A stretch of 64,000 nt of DNA from Heterobilharzia americana (GCA_944470555.2 OX104130.1:52733491-52797490), one strand, 5' to 3'. Counted from the first letter of the stretch, positions 38,081 through 50,549 are shown. Notes: generated by a model not told the origin, from the letters alone. A program made the numbers and translations.

Positions 38081-38711
38081 CTATAAGATAGATAGAGGAG
38101 TAAAATAAATCATACAAATGAAATAAAAACAACTTATGAACAGTTCAAATGTCATTTAACATATCGTTAAAAGGAAGATGAAATATTATGATATACACTG
38201 AGAGAGTTAGTGAGGAGTGTCATGGTTTACATACTGAAAAGGATACGGACTAAACAAAATGAACTACCTAACATCACAATAAGTATCGAGAAGCCAAACG
38301 AAAATTCGTCAGATAAGTAAGATAGAGTAGCACATGTCGATGAACACAACATTCTAGGCTTCGGTAAAGCAATACATCAACTAATACTTCCCTTGTATAA
38401 CATTATTGGTTAGAAATGTGGCGTTACTTTATTCGAAGTTAGTATATTGCTCATCCAACTAGCTTGATACAATCTCATCATTAGTCATTTTTCTTTGATA
38501 GATCACTCATTTGTGTTTTAAGAAACAACCTGCTATCATACAAAGCGTAAATCATCTTCGAGTCAAACAACACTGGTAATAAACTGTGAGTGTATGCATA
38601 AATCATATGGCTTTATGAGAAGCACAGCATGTGGCATCCAACTAACAATCGTCTTATTCACATAATCAAAAACGTTAAGGTGAGTAAGGCTAGTTACCTC
38701 ATAACGAATTG

Positions 38712-39787
38712 TTACAGTATGATAAACATAAAACAACCAAAACATTACCACAACAACAGGATTCTCACATGAATCATAAATAGTTGAGATGAATGAAAAC
38801 AACTACGGACTCCCATCCAGTCATATACAGTATAAAAAAAACACTAAATAAACTAGGAATGAAAAAACGAAACTGCATCAACATCATCCAACTAAATCTT
38901 ATGACAAGTATTTCTTTTCTTTTCAATACATAAGTGATCTTGAAAAGTCATGGATACATTAGATTCATCAAGTAGTCATGCGACTAAAATAGATGAGTAT
39001 AGGTCTGTGATAACCACTTTCGCATCAGGATACAATTTTCATAGTGTTCAGAGGATTACGAAGATGACTGTGCACTATAGAGTCATGAGTTGGAAACTCA
39101 CTCCACCTACCGAGATTTGGGAATCAGTCAGGTAGTAAGACTAGTCATCACATAATAGGTGTGGTGTGGTGTGGTGTGGTTCACTGTCTCCTGCATGGAG
39201 GTGCACAAGGTTGCTGAGGGCACTTCTTCTCCTTATTTTGTTTGTTAGTACAACATAGAACCTCTAAAAGATGCGGAAATGATGTTGTTGAAAATGACTT
39301 TGTAAATATTCTCCTGTTATCGATAACCAGAGATAGTGAGTGTTGTTTGAATAGCTGAGTGAAGATGCTACACATACAGTAATTGATGTTGGGTTGGTGA
39401 GTACTGTTATTTTTGACACATCTATTCATTAGTGTAATCATATCATTTTGATAGGAATAACAGTCACAGAGCCTGTAGGAAAAAAACCTGAGAATCAAAG
39501 GGTAGAAGTTAACTTATTAAATATGTGGTATATCAAGGTGATGAATGTTCCCGGCTTTACCGAAACTAATATCGAGACAGAAGTTGATGAGGAGCAAACC
39601 ATTGTCAACGTGAAGCTTAGTTTCTTAATGCCTCACGGATTAATAAGTAATGCATGCTAATGGGTATGAATGAATGTAGAGAACCAAGAATGGAATCGAA
39701 ATCTCCATAGCAACCTTGTGCACATGCATGCCGTGTGCAATGAGCCAAATTCAGTGTGTGAGGGATATTGATACTACCTGGCTTCCC
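38712..39787 (-). repeat. Right arm of the 1.07 kb inverted repeat
   Basis: Partner of 26451-27525, located in synthetase intron 10. Its outer end at 39787 falls inside a second-type SINE that continues to 39840 here but not in the left arm. A frame at 39448-39660 (ITVTEPVGKKPENQRVEVNL, then VPGFTETNIETEVDEEQ) follows an acceptor-like ttttgatag; no family was recognised. Confidence 0.85.
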
Positions 39788-39840
39788 AAACTTATATACA
39801 TAGAGCGTTGTTCGAACCGGTAGACATACTTTAAAAGTCC
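39665..39840 (-). repeat. tRNA-headed SINE (type 2) copy
   Basis: Minus strand: ctaccggttcgaacaacgct (B-box-like), gaagccaggtagtatcaata, tttggctcattgcacacggc, tail catgtgcacaaggttgctat. The part up to 39787 is duplicated at 26451-26575 in the opposite orientation. Confidence 0.65.
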
Positions 39841-41099
39841 TACAGTAATAGCTCATGTAAGTATATAACAAAGAACATGAAAACGCGTAGACCGTTTGAG
39901 AAAATTCAACAAAGCTACTTCATTTTAATATTAAGTCGCCGATGTGACTTCGTGGGGTAATATAAGCACTGCAATCAGAACATCTATCTCAAGGAATACA
40001 ACAGTATCAAACACGGAAATGTTAATTTGTGATAAACTTCATTGTAAAGAGAAGCCAGGTTTCCAACCGAAAACTTATTTTCCAACCTAACAAGCTACTG
40101 AATAGTTAAATAAGTAGTATGAAAGTAGAAAGATTGTAAACATTTGGAAACAAAAAATGCGATAAAGTAGTATAGGTGACAAGCAACGAAATAATAGTCA
40201 ACAGTTGTTTCGAAACAACTTTTTATGATTTTAAATGATATCGTTGTATTTCACTCTTTATCTCGACATCACCTGTATCAGTACACACATGATAGTGTTA
40301 TTTTAGTGGGAGGCGATTGCTACGTCACAGTATTAATTTCAGGGTAAGTATACAGAGGCTCCTTCGAAATATTTGCACGAATATCTTAGTGTGAATAGAG
40401 AAATCATTTTAAACCAATCTAACATAAAAGACTTCCGCATGGTATGTATGCAAACTGGGTCGTGGAACTTCTGTATGGCTTAATGACTGTGCTATATATG
40501 GGCTTTTACTACAACGCCACATACCCCCATAGACTATGTAGAACGACAAATCTTCCAACGAGAACAAACGGTTGAATACGTTCTTAACTGATATACTAAA
40601 ACAGTTATTCTATCAACGACAAATCTTCTTGTACCGTTAATGACAGCTTGATGTTTTTGGCATGCAAAGTGGTGCTTCACACACTACTTCATACCAATTT
40701 CGAAATCAGCTCCAGATTAGTTGCTTATACTGCACGGATGGAACCGACTATCTGAAGCTGTCCTCGCTTACAAAATATGAGCCAGAATATATTAAACTGT
40801 ATCAACTGCCGACTCCATTACCAGAAGACCAAGAATGTATCACGTATACGACTTGAATTCTGCTCGTGCTTAGTCTGCAAATTGAACCAACTTCATAGTC
40901 TACACATGAAATTTCTTACCTCATATCTACACTCGAAAATGCAACCGGATGGTTTGTTATTACCTCCCAAAAGACATTAACGAAGGCGAGTCAGGTGGGC
41001 ATGCATCAGAAATATAACCATCTCAACAACTCAACGATCCTTAGTCAGACTGTGTCGGATTGAAGGGTTCTCATCAAAATTCTATTACGACGGAAGTTA

Positions 41100-41230
41100 G
41101 ACAAACAAAATCAACATAGAACCATACACAGAAGTTGCCAAGCTTCCGAGTAGCATGCAAAGAACAAGTGGGCAGAGAAAGAGCGATATCTAGGTAGCGA
41201 AAGGCGTATAGGAGAAGAAAATTGTAAATA
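41100..41230 (-). mobile_element. RTE subfamily 3' UTR scrap
   Basis: Contains ttgccaagcttccgagtagc and gcaaagaacaagtgggcaga, resembling the UTR at 21390-21440 (ttgccatacttcacac, caaagaacaggtggatag). Short and diverged; no coding part. Confidence 0.4.
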
Positions 41231-41462
41231 AAAGTTGGCAAAACTGTTCGAGAGAGAGAAAGAGAGCAATAATAAATATGGTGATTGCAACATACCTAAG
41301 AGGGAATTCAAACCCTCTGTAGTGTTGCCGTAATAAATAATACGGTACCACTGTGTGCTATGCTATCTCAAATACACGACCTAATATAGGATTACACTCT
41401 ATTATAGTGCCTAAGTTCCACTACTGCTCTTACTCTTAATAACACATCAAAAAATTACTAAC

Positions 41463-41592
41463 TTCTTGGCATTAGGGATTTCAGAACTTCTGGCACGATA
41501 ATCCCATGCTCAGTTTGATAATTCTCCAAAATTGCACAGATTACACGAGTAGTCGCACACATTGTTGCATTGAGCATATGTACATATTCAAC
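41463..41592 (-). CDS. SARS1: Seryl-tRNA synthetase, exon 10 (motif 3)
   Basis: This 130 nt exon encodes residues 429-471 and ends in phase 1. [20 protein letters not shown] is class II motif 3, whose arginine contacts the ATP gamma-phosphate; [20 protein letters not shown] and MP follow. The donor is GAA|GTTAGT. Reading through it meets a stop two codons later, so splicing to exon 11 is preferred: it restores the expected MPxxxQxxIPF continuation. Confidence 0.94.
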
Positions 41593-42813
41593 CTAAGAAT
41601 ACACAGTAATAGATTACAAAATTAGACATTTTTATGCAAAAATAAAGACTATTGAAGAAGAAAAAAGAGCATTCCAACTCAATTCCTTAGTTATGAAAGG
41701 GTATATATGACGAAAAGGCAGGTTACAACAATCTTTTGAAGCTAGAATTGCTTATGGTGACATTTAAAAACATTCATAATGTCCCTTCAGTTAATTACTT
41801 TCACAGAAAGTAAGATGTTACGCCAAAAAACATTTCACAAATACAATCCACTAGACAGGGTGATAATGATAATAATGCAAAATCAAGACATCTATAAGAT
41901 CATTCTTAAACGTGCGCATAAACAGACACAAAAAGTCTCAAAAACATAGAAGTACTGGACAGATATGATGACGGTTCAAGATTACTAGGTAGGGAATAAT
42001 CTAAGTCTATTTTAGGATCAAAATGAGAACTGATGCATTCAAAATAGTTACCGCAGAGTAATCGATTTCATTTTGTCTAATGCTGAATGCTGATCAAATC
42101 CTATTGTTCATTTTGTAATGTGGCCACCAAGCTAGGAGACTGACCATCACGGCAGGGCTTATCGTTGATTGCTTCCAACCAACGAACATTTACCGGTGTT
42201 GATTATGTTAAATTCTAACGATCTACTTCAAGGAATGTCCACTCCGGGAATTGTTGAGACTTAAATTCCAACGACAGTTGTCGCATTTCCACCGACTTAC
42301 AGCGGTTCTTCCACAGAAGTTAAAATATATATATTGAAAACTCTGTTTAAAACTAATCACGTACCCACGTATAAAAACCAAATGAAGCATAATTTGGGAT
42401 AATAAGCAATTTTCCAGTCAAGAGAATAAGCGGAAACAGAAGATAGTACTAATGGAATATGAGATAGATAAGAAAAATACAGTACTAAGCTGATGCTCAA
42501 CTCTAAAGGGTAAATGGTTGTTAAGATTGCTTATGAGCCCTAAAATTAAGTTTCAAATCACTCATTTCATTTATACGACAAGTGTCCTGTAAGAAAACAA
42601 TACTGTTCGAGGTATCAAAGTGGTTCATATGATACATATCTTCACACTCTGAAAGGTACCTAGAGACGACATTGGATTAGTAGGGATAGTTTTATAAAAA
42701 TTTGAACCCCAAGGGGGTAGTTATTCGAAGTTGATCACAATCTCTCTTTCAAAGATCTTAATTTGCTAGTGTAAAATCTTTTTGAAACTTTTTACCTTTG
42801 GTAAAAGAACGCC

Positions 42814-43565
42814 ATGAGAAAAAAAAGGGACTGGTATATTACAGAAAGTGATTTATTCCTTTTCAAAGTTGTCCCCTTAAGCAGAAAGAGGAATTTGATC
42901 AATTCACTTTCTTCAAGAATAAGAAGAATATCTACGCAGGATACAATCGATGGCGAACTAGAAAACTTGCAAGGAATCATGATAGGAAATGAATTTCCAG
43001 TAAAGTTAGCAGACAAGAATCGAAAGCTAAATAACGTCATGGAACGCTTAAATATTGTTCCAAAATTTTTTTAGTCATGAACCTAGAATTCAAGGCATAT
43101 ATCTTTAGGAAGAAACAATCAACATCCATAAACAAAACACATTTAACCACCAAACTTACGGTCAAATTATCCCGACAGTAACTTATTCGTTAGTGTATGG
43201 AGGATATGCTGGAGCAATGAGCCACATCAGTGTATGTATTAACTTACTTGCTCGTTTGGAGCCGAGTACATCGATCCTACCGTGCGCATGCATCTGAAAT
43301 ACGTTCGCAAACACCACCCAACCCGATTGGCATGGGAAAACAGAAATGCATCTTCAGCTCTGTAATAGGATCCTTAGTAAACTCAAAACACCTGATTCCT
43401 TTTGATAAGTCCTTGAGAATGCTGTACAAACCAATCGAAAGAAGTAAGGTTGAGACATCTGGGTATAGCTGGAGCATTAGTAATCCAAAAGTCCAAACCA
43501 TCATTACACCTTCAAACGAGGTACGCAGAACCATGGTCATCGCAGATCAATCACTCCAGATATGA
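42814..43565 (+). pseudogene. Penelope-like element fragment, RT end and GIY-YIG remnant
   Basis: 42814-43074 reads VPLSRKRNLINSLSSRIRRI, then TIDGELENLQGIMIGNEFPV, the same post-palm block seen at 7.6-8.0 kb. After a stop and some decay, 43230-43565 reads HASEIRSQTPPNP, SSVIGSLVNSKHLIPFDKSL and RMLYKPIERSK. The spacing resembles the end of Penelope GIY-YIG endonuclease domains (R-x-x-E...SSIxxHLxxTGHxxD...). The first part is convincing, the second moderate. It lies in synthetase intron 9, antisense. Confidence 0.68.
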
Positions 43566-44572
43566 TATGACGTAAGTATATTTCATTTTGTAATCATTTA
43601 GTTTATTTCTCCATTTTAAACGCTGATAAAGATCATTTAACTTTCCTTTGTCGTACAACTTATTTTGGCCATTGGCTAGAAATTACTCTAGAAAGTTCTG
43701 TCGTTTCTACTATATTATACAGCTGAGAAAATGACTTCGTTGCAAAAGAAAATTTTTCATCACTGCAATCGCCTTCTTTCTTTTCCTATGATGACTACTT
43801 CAGGGCAGATCTTAACCCTTCCTAAGACTAAGGGAACGTGACATCAGTTGGGAATAGTCATCCATAGAAAACACCTTAATATTTTCGCATTCCAATCCAA
43901 CCAACTATACGACTTAGACCATGGACTACGTTACTTCATGTTTCGATTGTGGAATTATGAAATTAGGCCTGTATACATACGTTGAAAGCCAGAAGTCAAT
44001 ATTCTTATCTTCGTCTAATCACGATGAGACTTCATACAACCCTTCATTACGATCAAAATTATACCTTCGAGGCTTTCAAACCAAATGCTTCAGATGCATT
44101 AAATCCAATCAGGTTCAGTCATTAATTACAGACTTGTAAACCAGTTTGCAAACTGAACCTATGACACTAATTGATCATCGGAACTTCGGTAAAATGCAGC
44201 ATGACCTACCACTAATCAAAAGTCGAGTTTCTAAGCCAATGAAATGGAAAATAAGTAGAAATCAGTTCATATAAGTTCACAGTTTGATTAGGCGGTTTAC
44301 ATGCCTCACTTAGAACACTATAACTAATTAAGACACTTCGCAACACTTTCAGTCAACTGGTAAAACGCTAAGGAAACTTAAAAAACGTATATTCTTTATA
44401 GGTAAACCTGATTGATCTGTTTTTCTACTTCCGTAAGTGCTAAAAAGACAACTTAAAATGATCTCTTACAATTTTGACCAACATTGTATGTTATTAAACA
44501 TTTCCAATATGTTATGGAAAAAGCGAATATCAAAGTATAAGAATAAATCAAGCATAGCACGGAATTCCTTAC

Positions 44573-44770
44573 ACTTTGGTTCATTTTCTTTGTTTGACCG
44601 AAACGGATTGCTAGTCGACGAGATTGATAGTCCAAACAATTACTGCAAGACACAAGTTCTCTAAAGGCACCAGAACCAGGAAACCAACCTTCTAAATCAT
44701 ATTTCATGGCTGCAGCATTATTAAGTTCTCCAGATACAATAGAGACAATGCGATAAGGTAATCCTAGGGC
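44573..44770 (-). CDS. SARS1: Seryl-tRNA synthetase, exon 9
   Basis: This 198 nt phase 0-0 exon encodes residues 363-428: [20 protein letters not shown], then [20 protein letters not shown] and [20 protein letters not shown]. This is the most conserved SerRS core, with the [14 protein letters not shown] signature and the residues that position serine. Acceptor TTTTTAG, donor GTAAGG. Confidence 0.96.
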
Positions 44771-44999
44771 CTAAAAATGCAGTAATAAACACAAAAATTT
44801 CAAAGTTTACCAGTGAAATACTACAATGTACAGTGAAGTACAGTACTGTTGGCAGTTTGCTTGTGGATAAAGTTTCAAGTTTTATATACCGTATATGCAC
44901 AACACTAAGACGGGGTGTGGATTTTGAGTCAGTAAATCTAAAAGACTACTAGTGAAATCTCTGAGCTAATAATATGAATTTTCAAGTGTGAGAGATCTC

Positions 45000-46236
45000 T
45001 CTACTCAAACACTTGTAGGCGTGTTAGAGCCTATGGTGAGATGTTCAGGGAGCTGCACTCGTCGAGTGCTGTCCGTCAAGAGTGCCCACTCTCTCCATTC
45101 TTATTCAATCTCATCATAGATATTTTTATGGAGGTCTCTCTCTCTCGTCATCTGATTACACACACGTTGACCTAATCGCAGGAGAATTTCCGTTAGACCC
45201 AGAATATGCAGATGACATAGTCCTGTTAAGTGAAGACACTGACAAGATGCAGTCTTCTGAAAACCCTGAGTGGCAATTTGAGAATGTTTGGGATGCATTT
45301 CTCACCACCCACATGTAAATTGGTGCTCCACGATTGGTCTTCAACCGTGCCCCACTGCGGCTAACAATAGAGAGTGTAGTGGTTGAGTGTGTTGACCACT
45401 TCACTTAGCTGGGAAGTAGGATCAGCCCTGCCCTGGTGGCTCAGTGGTCGATGAAATCTCTGCACGAATACAAAAGACTCGGTTAGCTTTTGCCAACTTA
45501 CGACACCTATGGCGTCGACTTGATATCCGATTGTCTATCAAGGGTAGCATGTACTGCATAGCAGTCCACTCTGTTCTACTGTATGGCTATGAAACATGAC
45601 CATTGAAGGTGGAAGACATGAGAAGGCTTCAAGCGTTTGACCACCGTTACCTTCGTAGTATAGGCAGCCGTATTCCGTAGTGTCACCACGTGAGTAACAC
45701 AAAAGTCAGGTGTAGAGTTTTAAGGAGAAGAGGTAAATCAGTTGACACAGTTGTGAACCTTCATCGACTGAAATGGCTGGTTGGGACATGTGTTACACAT
45801 GACTGGTCACCGTCTGCCTCGTCACAAAATGTTAGCCAAAGTAAGTTCAGGTTGGGAAGAGGCTCGGGGTGACCAGACTAAAACGTGCCATCAATGCATG
45901 AAGTATTTGACTGTTACTTTCAGCCATGTGGGACGATGCAGACTAGCCGGTTGGAGTCCACGCGACAAGAGGAACCAGTGTTTGGAGACTGACTCTAGGT
46001 GATCACATGGCTCAGAACCGATGTCAGTGGTGCAAATGTATACACACATTATCCCCAGCTTAATGTTTTACCAAATTTCACTATTTTCTCATTCTTTCTT
46101 TCTCTCTTTTAGTATTTTATGTTTCTTTCGACTGAATTTTATTTTCTTCATCCTCCACTTTGTTGCCTTTTTACTTGATGTACTGATGTGAGCTGTGGCA
46201 AATCGTACTGTTACGCAGTAATGCCTGGGTCCTATC
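45000..46236 (+). mobile_element. 5'-truncated, older RTE family 2 copy
   Basis: Matches the full-length element from the RT motif B region to the 3' end, with many substitutions and short indels. Recognisable parts are LSPFLFNLIIDIFMEVSL, LDPEYADDIVLLSEDTDKMQ (YADD kept) and the C-terminal WLGHVLHMTGHRLPRHKMLA in broken frames. It starts at about 45000 (RT motif AB region) and ends in the family 3' UTR near gtcctatcttgat. It lies in synthetase intron 8, antisense. Not functional. Confidence 0.82.
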
Positions 46237-46264
46237 TTGATTTGGATAGGTGGTGTGCGAAATC

Positions 46265-46450
46265 GAAATGAAATGCACTCAGTAGCCTTGTGCCCATATT
46301 CATGCTGTAGGCAATGAGTCGCACCTTAAGTGTAAGGGCTACTGAAACCACCTGGCTGCCAAAATCTCAATAGGTAGAGCGAGGCTTGAACCTATGACTC
46401 ATCAGTTGAAAGTCATCTTTCTAAACCAATGAGCCATAGCTCATTTGCTA
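46265..46450 (-). repeat. tRNA-headed SINE (type 2) copy
   Basis: Minus strand: gagctatggctcattggttt (A-box-like), catgagtcataggttcaagc overlapping the B box, ttttggcagccaggtggttt, cgactcattgcctacagcat, tail gggcacaaggctactgagtg. One of the best-preserved type 2 copies; it starts right after the RTE copy at 45.0-46.2 kb. Confidence 0.68.
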
Positions 46451-46927
46451 GTGTAAATAATCATATTACTCTATATGAAATGATGATCATCATTCAAGAT
46501 ACAAAACAAATTACTGACGTCTTGAAGTTTCATTTTGTGGCATACTTTGAAGTGATGGCGTAACACTGAGCTGAAGCACTGTCGACTCGTTTACTATAAT
46601 GGGCATAAATTTCTTTGAATAGACTTCTAGAGAAAATGAAATCAAACTGAAAGGAGATCGTATGTCTACACTTTTCGCTGTGTCGACTTTCGCAAGTATA
46701 TTTTTCAATATACCAGTTCTATTGGAACATTTCATATCAGCTAACTAACAGCAACAACAATGAGTATCCTATAAATAGACTTGCAGGAAATTAGGAAACT
46801 TCTAGGTAATCTTTTGGCACAACAGGTTAGTAACATATAAATCAATGTCTTTTCAATGCAATGTAAAGATAGGAATTATAATAGATCTATTGTACCACTA
46901 AACAAAAGAAAACAATAGCAGACTAAC

Positions 46928-47017
46928 TTGGTGAAAATCTTCAGCATTAGAAATCATATGATTAAACATCTCCCAGGATAAATTGTCATGTGGGCTAGTA
47001 ATACAGAACTGTTCAAC
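46928..47017 (-). CDS. SARS1: Seryl-tRNA synthetase, exon 8
   Basis: This 90 nt phase 0-0 exon encodes residues 333-362. It reads [20 protein letters not shown], then [10 protein letters not shown], matching the animal EQF..SSPHDNKSWEMFEEM segment after motif 2. The acceptor is TTATAG and the donor GTTAGT. It was too short to stand out as an open frame and was found by homology and splice sites. Confidence 0.93.
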
Positions 47018-47199
47018 CTATAATGAAAATAGTGTGAAAATGCTTTAAGAAAGAGAAAAGGAAATAATTCCCGCCAACAAAACACAAAATCTGGAAAATG
47101 CTAAAATGTTTTAAGAGGGTAACAGAAACTTTATTATACTTACTTGTCAGCATTCTCAAAATGATTAAGAATATTTCAAACCTGGTAAACCTGAAGACA

Positions 47200-47410
47200 A
47201 ATACTCAACGATGACATTGAGTGATGGCCACACCATGTCCTGAACTGGCAGAAGTTGGAAATACGGACCACTGGATGCGCACTGCTGAGAAGTCCCATAC
47301 TAGGAGGAAACAGCTGTCTATTGCCCTCCGACTTCCAATGTTCCTCTGACTGACGTCAGTCCATGATGAATACCAACTTGGAAAATCACTAAATCCCCAC
47401 AAACCAAGAT
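47200..47410 (+). repeat. Hammerhead-derived SINE copy lacking the tRNA middle
   Basis: Plus-strand copy: head ctggcagaagttggaaatac, then directly gcactg (279-284), ctgagaag (47285-47292), tcccatactagga, ggaaac, palindromic agctgtc (to 47318), then tattgc, and tail gtccatgatgaataccaact. The stretch with the B box is deleted. It lies in synthetase intron 7. Confidence 0.75.
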
Positions 47411-47636
47411 AAATTTCGAAAACCGAATACTACTAGCTTAAAAATTTAAAGTTACTAGAAGATGCTTAAAACGAATGTACATATATTCGCGTACAACATA
47501 TCCGGAAACGTCAAGTGGAATCTAAAGAAGCACTTTTATGTCCTGATATAAAAACATGGTCAGTACAAGATATACAATGTGAACGCATAAACGTCTATTC
47601 CTAATCCAATTCCTTATGTTTATGCTGATAAGGTGT

Positions 47637-48208
47637 GAAGAAACTTGAGTGCTGACAGAGTTGTGAGGGCGGTTGGCACTTCCCGGCTGCCCACACCGTG
47701 GAAGTCTATTTCTTCTTAAGGTACCTGAAAGAGATTTGTGTGACCGCAGAGTCCGTCGGACATCTCCTTGAAGCCTGTCACAAGCGGCCTTTTGTGTATG
47801 GTTGTTGTTTTGGGGCCGGGTGGTCGAAAAGAAACGACAAATGAACCAACATCGCCAGCCCGGCAGACTATGAGGCATGGTTGAGTGTTATTTCGGGGGC
47901 CGACCTTTTTTAATCCCCTTTCGACTGAGAAGGCAGCATCAGCATGGGCACTGCTGGTCATCCAAGGGAAACACCTTACTGCTGTCATACACCATCCAGC
48001 CAGCAGCAGTATGACTTCGCCCTCAGACCCCCATCATAGTGTGGCAATTCGCACCACAACGGTAACTGCTTTTCGTTTAACCACTACCCAACAGACTTTT
48101 CTTGTATGGTAGGACCTCGAGGGAACAAGTGTTCCACCAGCATAGCTCTTTGGGTTATTGTGATATACAAGCCCGACTATCACGTCAAGGTAGCAGCTAT
48201 CGGTCGGA
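47637..48208 (-). mobile_element. RTE family 2 fragment, 5' end only
   Basis: Reading on the minus strand from about 48208, this matches the first 580 bases of the full-length element (58277 on): the ribozyme-like start, the untranslated leader, and the coding region through RCGQPGSANRPHNSVSTQVS. It then stops abruptly and unrelated DNA follows. The two overlapping frames (MTAVRCFPWM to LFQVP, and the frame leading into SLSGTLRRN) are both open, as in the full-length copy. Lacking a 3' end is odd for a non-LTR element, which usually loses its 5' end. Confidence 0.8.
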
Positions 48209-48689
48209 ACTAATAGGGTAAGCGGTACTGGTGACATTAGAAGGCGGAAAATTTAGTTATATGGAGCTAGTCTTGCCTAAATACACGGCAAGGTATCGAC
48301 TACAACTTTGGAGTGAGTACTTACTAGCTTAGTGAGTGTTCCAGCTCAAGTTGTGGAGGTCCACTTGGTTATAGAACACACTATCGTCTCATATACTAAT
48401 ATATCAGTTATAACGATGTGTGAATGAGGTGACTTTACACTGGTAACCATCATCCAATCCCCTTAATATGAATGCTCACTACAAACATTCCCATACTAAC
48501 TGCATAGTACAAATTGAAAATGGTTTGAAAAGCAATGATAAACAACATTCTTTGGTTTTAATAACCTGCTTTATGGTTCAACCATATTTATCCCAGTCCA
48601 TGTAGCATGATAGTTCCACATTAAACGTCGTTTCCTTGTGAAGTACAACTTCAAGGACTAGTGTTTTAGACTCTTCAATGTATATCAGT

Positions 48690-48850
48690 TAAAGTAGTTT
48701 TGAAAAGATCGCACTTTTACCTACTTCAATATTGTTCTCTTTCACTGCACATTCTCTCTGCTTGTTGCTATGAAGTGTGGTTACTTTAACCAAGGCACTT
48801 GTGTGCCAGATTCTGAGTTCATTTGTCTATTTGTTCAAAAGATCTGAAAT
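48690..48850 (+). mobile_element. RTE subfamily 3' UTR scrap
   Basis: tgctatgaagtgtggttact and ccaaggcacttgtgtgccag resemble the 3' UTR at 36420-36490. No coding part is attached. A matching minus-strand scrap lies at about 41100-41230. Confidence 0.45.
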
Positions 48851-49030
48851 CGGAAAACACTAAATGTGGACGAGTAAAAAACGCTATGCTTACTAAACAC
48901 AAATCACACTGAAATTTATCAGGAGCAGAACTCCTTCCTACATTTTGTCAAACGTTTCTAAGATGTATATGGAGTACTTTTCAAAGATCAACTATATTGC
49001 AGCAATCCATCTTCCACATGATTAAAGTAC

Positions 49031-49276
49031 CTTTTCAAACTGATGGACACGAAATATTCCGCGAGTATCACGACCGTGGCTGCCTACTTCCTGTCGGAAA
49101 CACGTTGAAATACCAGCATACTTAATTGGCAATTGATTGATAGGCAACCATTCATCTTGATGAAATGCGGCAATTGGCTGTTCAGAAGTTGCAATTAAAT
49201 ATTTCTCTTCTTCATCATTTCCATGCACTTGTGAATCATGATCAGTCGCAGTAGTGAGCTCACGACGACCAGTAAC
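49031..49276 (-). CDS. SARS1: Seryl-tRNA synthetase, exon 7 (serine loop and motif 2)
   Basis: This 246 nt phase 0-0 exon encodes residues 251-332. [19 protein letters not shown] holds the TSE loop that contacts serine. [20 protein letters not shown] is class II motif 2, with the FRxE arginine and glutamate that bind ATP and the adenylate, followed by RVHQFEK. The first 24 residues, rich in T, D and E, match the variable insertion seen in animal enzymes. Active-site residues look intact. Confidence 0.96.
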
Positions 49277-50393
49277 CTGGAATATTTAAAATCATAAAAA
49301 CCAACAGCAATTTAGTAACTACACAAATAATAATGCATCACGCTATAGATCACAGCTAGTAGGAACAAATTAACATCTCGTCACCGAAACCAGATTCGGT
49401 GATTTGATTCTTGCTGCTCGCTGGTGACCAAATGGCTTGTAATCAGAAGAAACTTGAACTTCCAAATTACCCTATCCCATGAGCTTCTTTGTCAAAGCTG
49501 TTTTCTGATGTCAGGACTGTTGGTAAGAAGTGAAGGTGGTCAATTTGTTACATGGTGTTATGGAATGAAGGATAATTCTGATACATTTAAATATCAGTTC
49601 ATCACGACTCTTTAGTTAAGATCTAAAAGACTATAAAACAAAAAAACTTGATGACCTAGACAAACCAAATCCAATGACTACCCTCCCTTTCCATGAAAGC
49701 TTCTTTGATTAATGACTGTTTATCTCCTGACAATAAATATCTCCTTCTACACTTTCATCATATTATACCTCTGAGGTATGCAGTTTTGATTATTCTTGCT
49801 GTGCCGGGTTGGTTTTAGGTTAATATAATGGAACTGCCTCATATCCTTCAACATAATGAGACACCTAAAACTATCCTATGACTGAAGTTCAATATTCTCG
49901 ATAATTGTACACTAACATATTTTGTAGTTAGTCAGCAAACAACGAAATGAATTTAGTAGTAAGTTATATCAACAAATCACAACCACGATACTGCTATGAC
50001 AGAATTTTTAGTAGATTTCGATGCATTAAACTCATTAGTTTACGCAATTCAAACAATTTTTAATGCTGACATACTTCATGATGAAGTTAGTCCCGGTGAA
50101 TTCAAGGAGTCTGACGGTTTCAATTTAAAACTAAAGGTATCACTTTTCAAGCTGCAGAGAAAATAAACTTGAGTACGACTAAAATTTCTACCAGAACAAG
50201 TTAAAAGTGCACTAAACACACAATTAATTACTGTGGTAGTGAAATTACAGTTTGTATGGTGGTATTTACTTAGTTTTCCTCCATCGATAACATAAAAATT
50301 CTATGTGCTTATTTGTAGAGTTAAGATCTCAAGTTTACTACCTAAAGTTTAAAATCAATTTATCAATTAATACGATTAGATCTACACGCTTAC

Positions 50394-50549
50394 TTTGTAT
50401 AATTCCTCATCAAACTGGCTCAGTTGTGCGACTGCTCGCATCGCTTCTTTGCGCATAAAGAAAGGGGTGTACAACGGCATAAAGCCACGTTCATCTAGCA
50501 TACGTAAAGCCAGGTTGATGATAGCTTGCTCCAAGAAAACGAGAGGTCC
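50394..50549 (-). CDS. SARS1: Seryl-tRNA synthetase, exon 6 (class II motif 1)
   Basis: This 156 nt phase 0-0 exon encodes residues 199-250. It starts [18 protein letters not shown] and contains [18 protein letters not shown], the SerRS motif 1 region with the invariant proline of the class II dimer interface, then [12 protein letters not shown]. Acceptor CCTAG, donor GTAAGC. Every position characteristic of the animal enzyme appears present. Confidence 0.95.

Noticed and set aside
41452..41463. Synthetase ending at the stop just after exon 10
   Set aside because: The GTTAGT donor and the exon starting KYQSFIPF at 38080 restore the conserved continuation and the usual basic tail.
46511..46735. 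74-codon minus-strand frame between synthetase exons 8 and 9
   Set aside because: It does not match the enzyme. Exons 8 and 9 join in phase without it, and no family was recognised.
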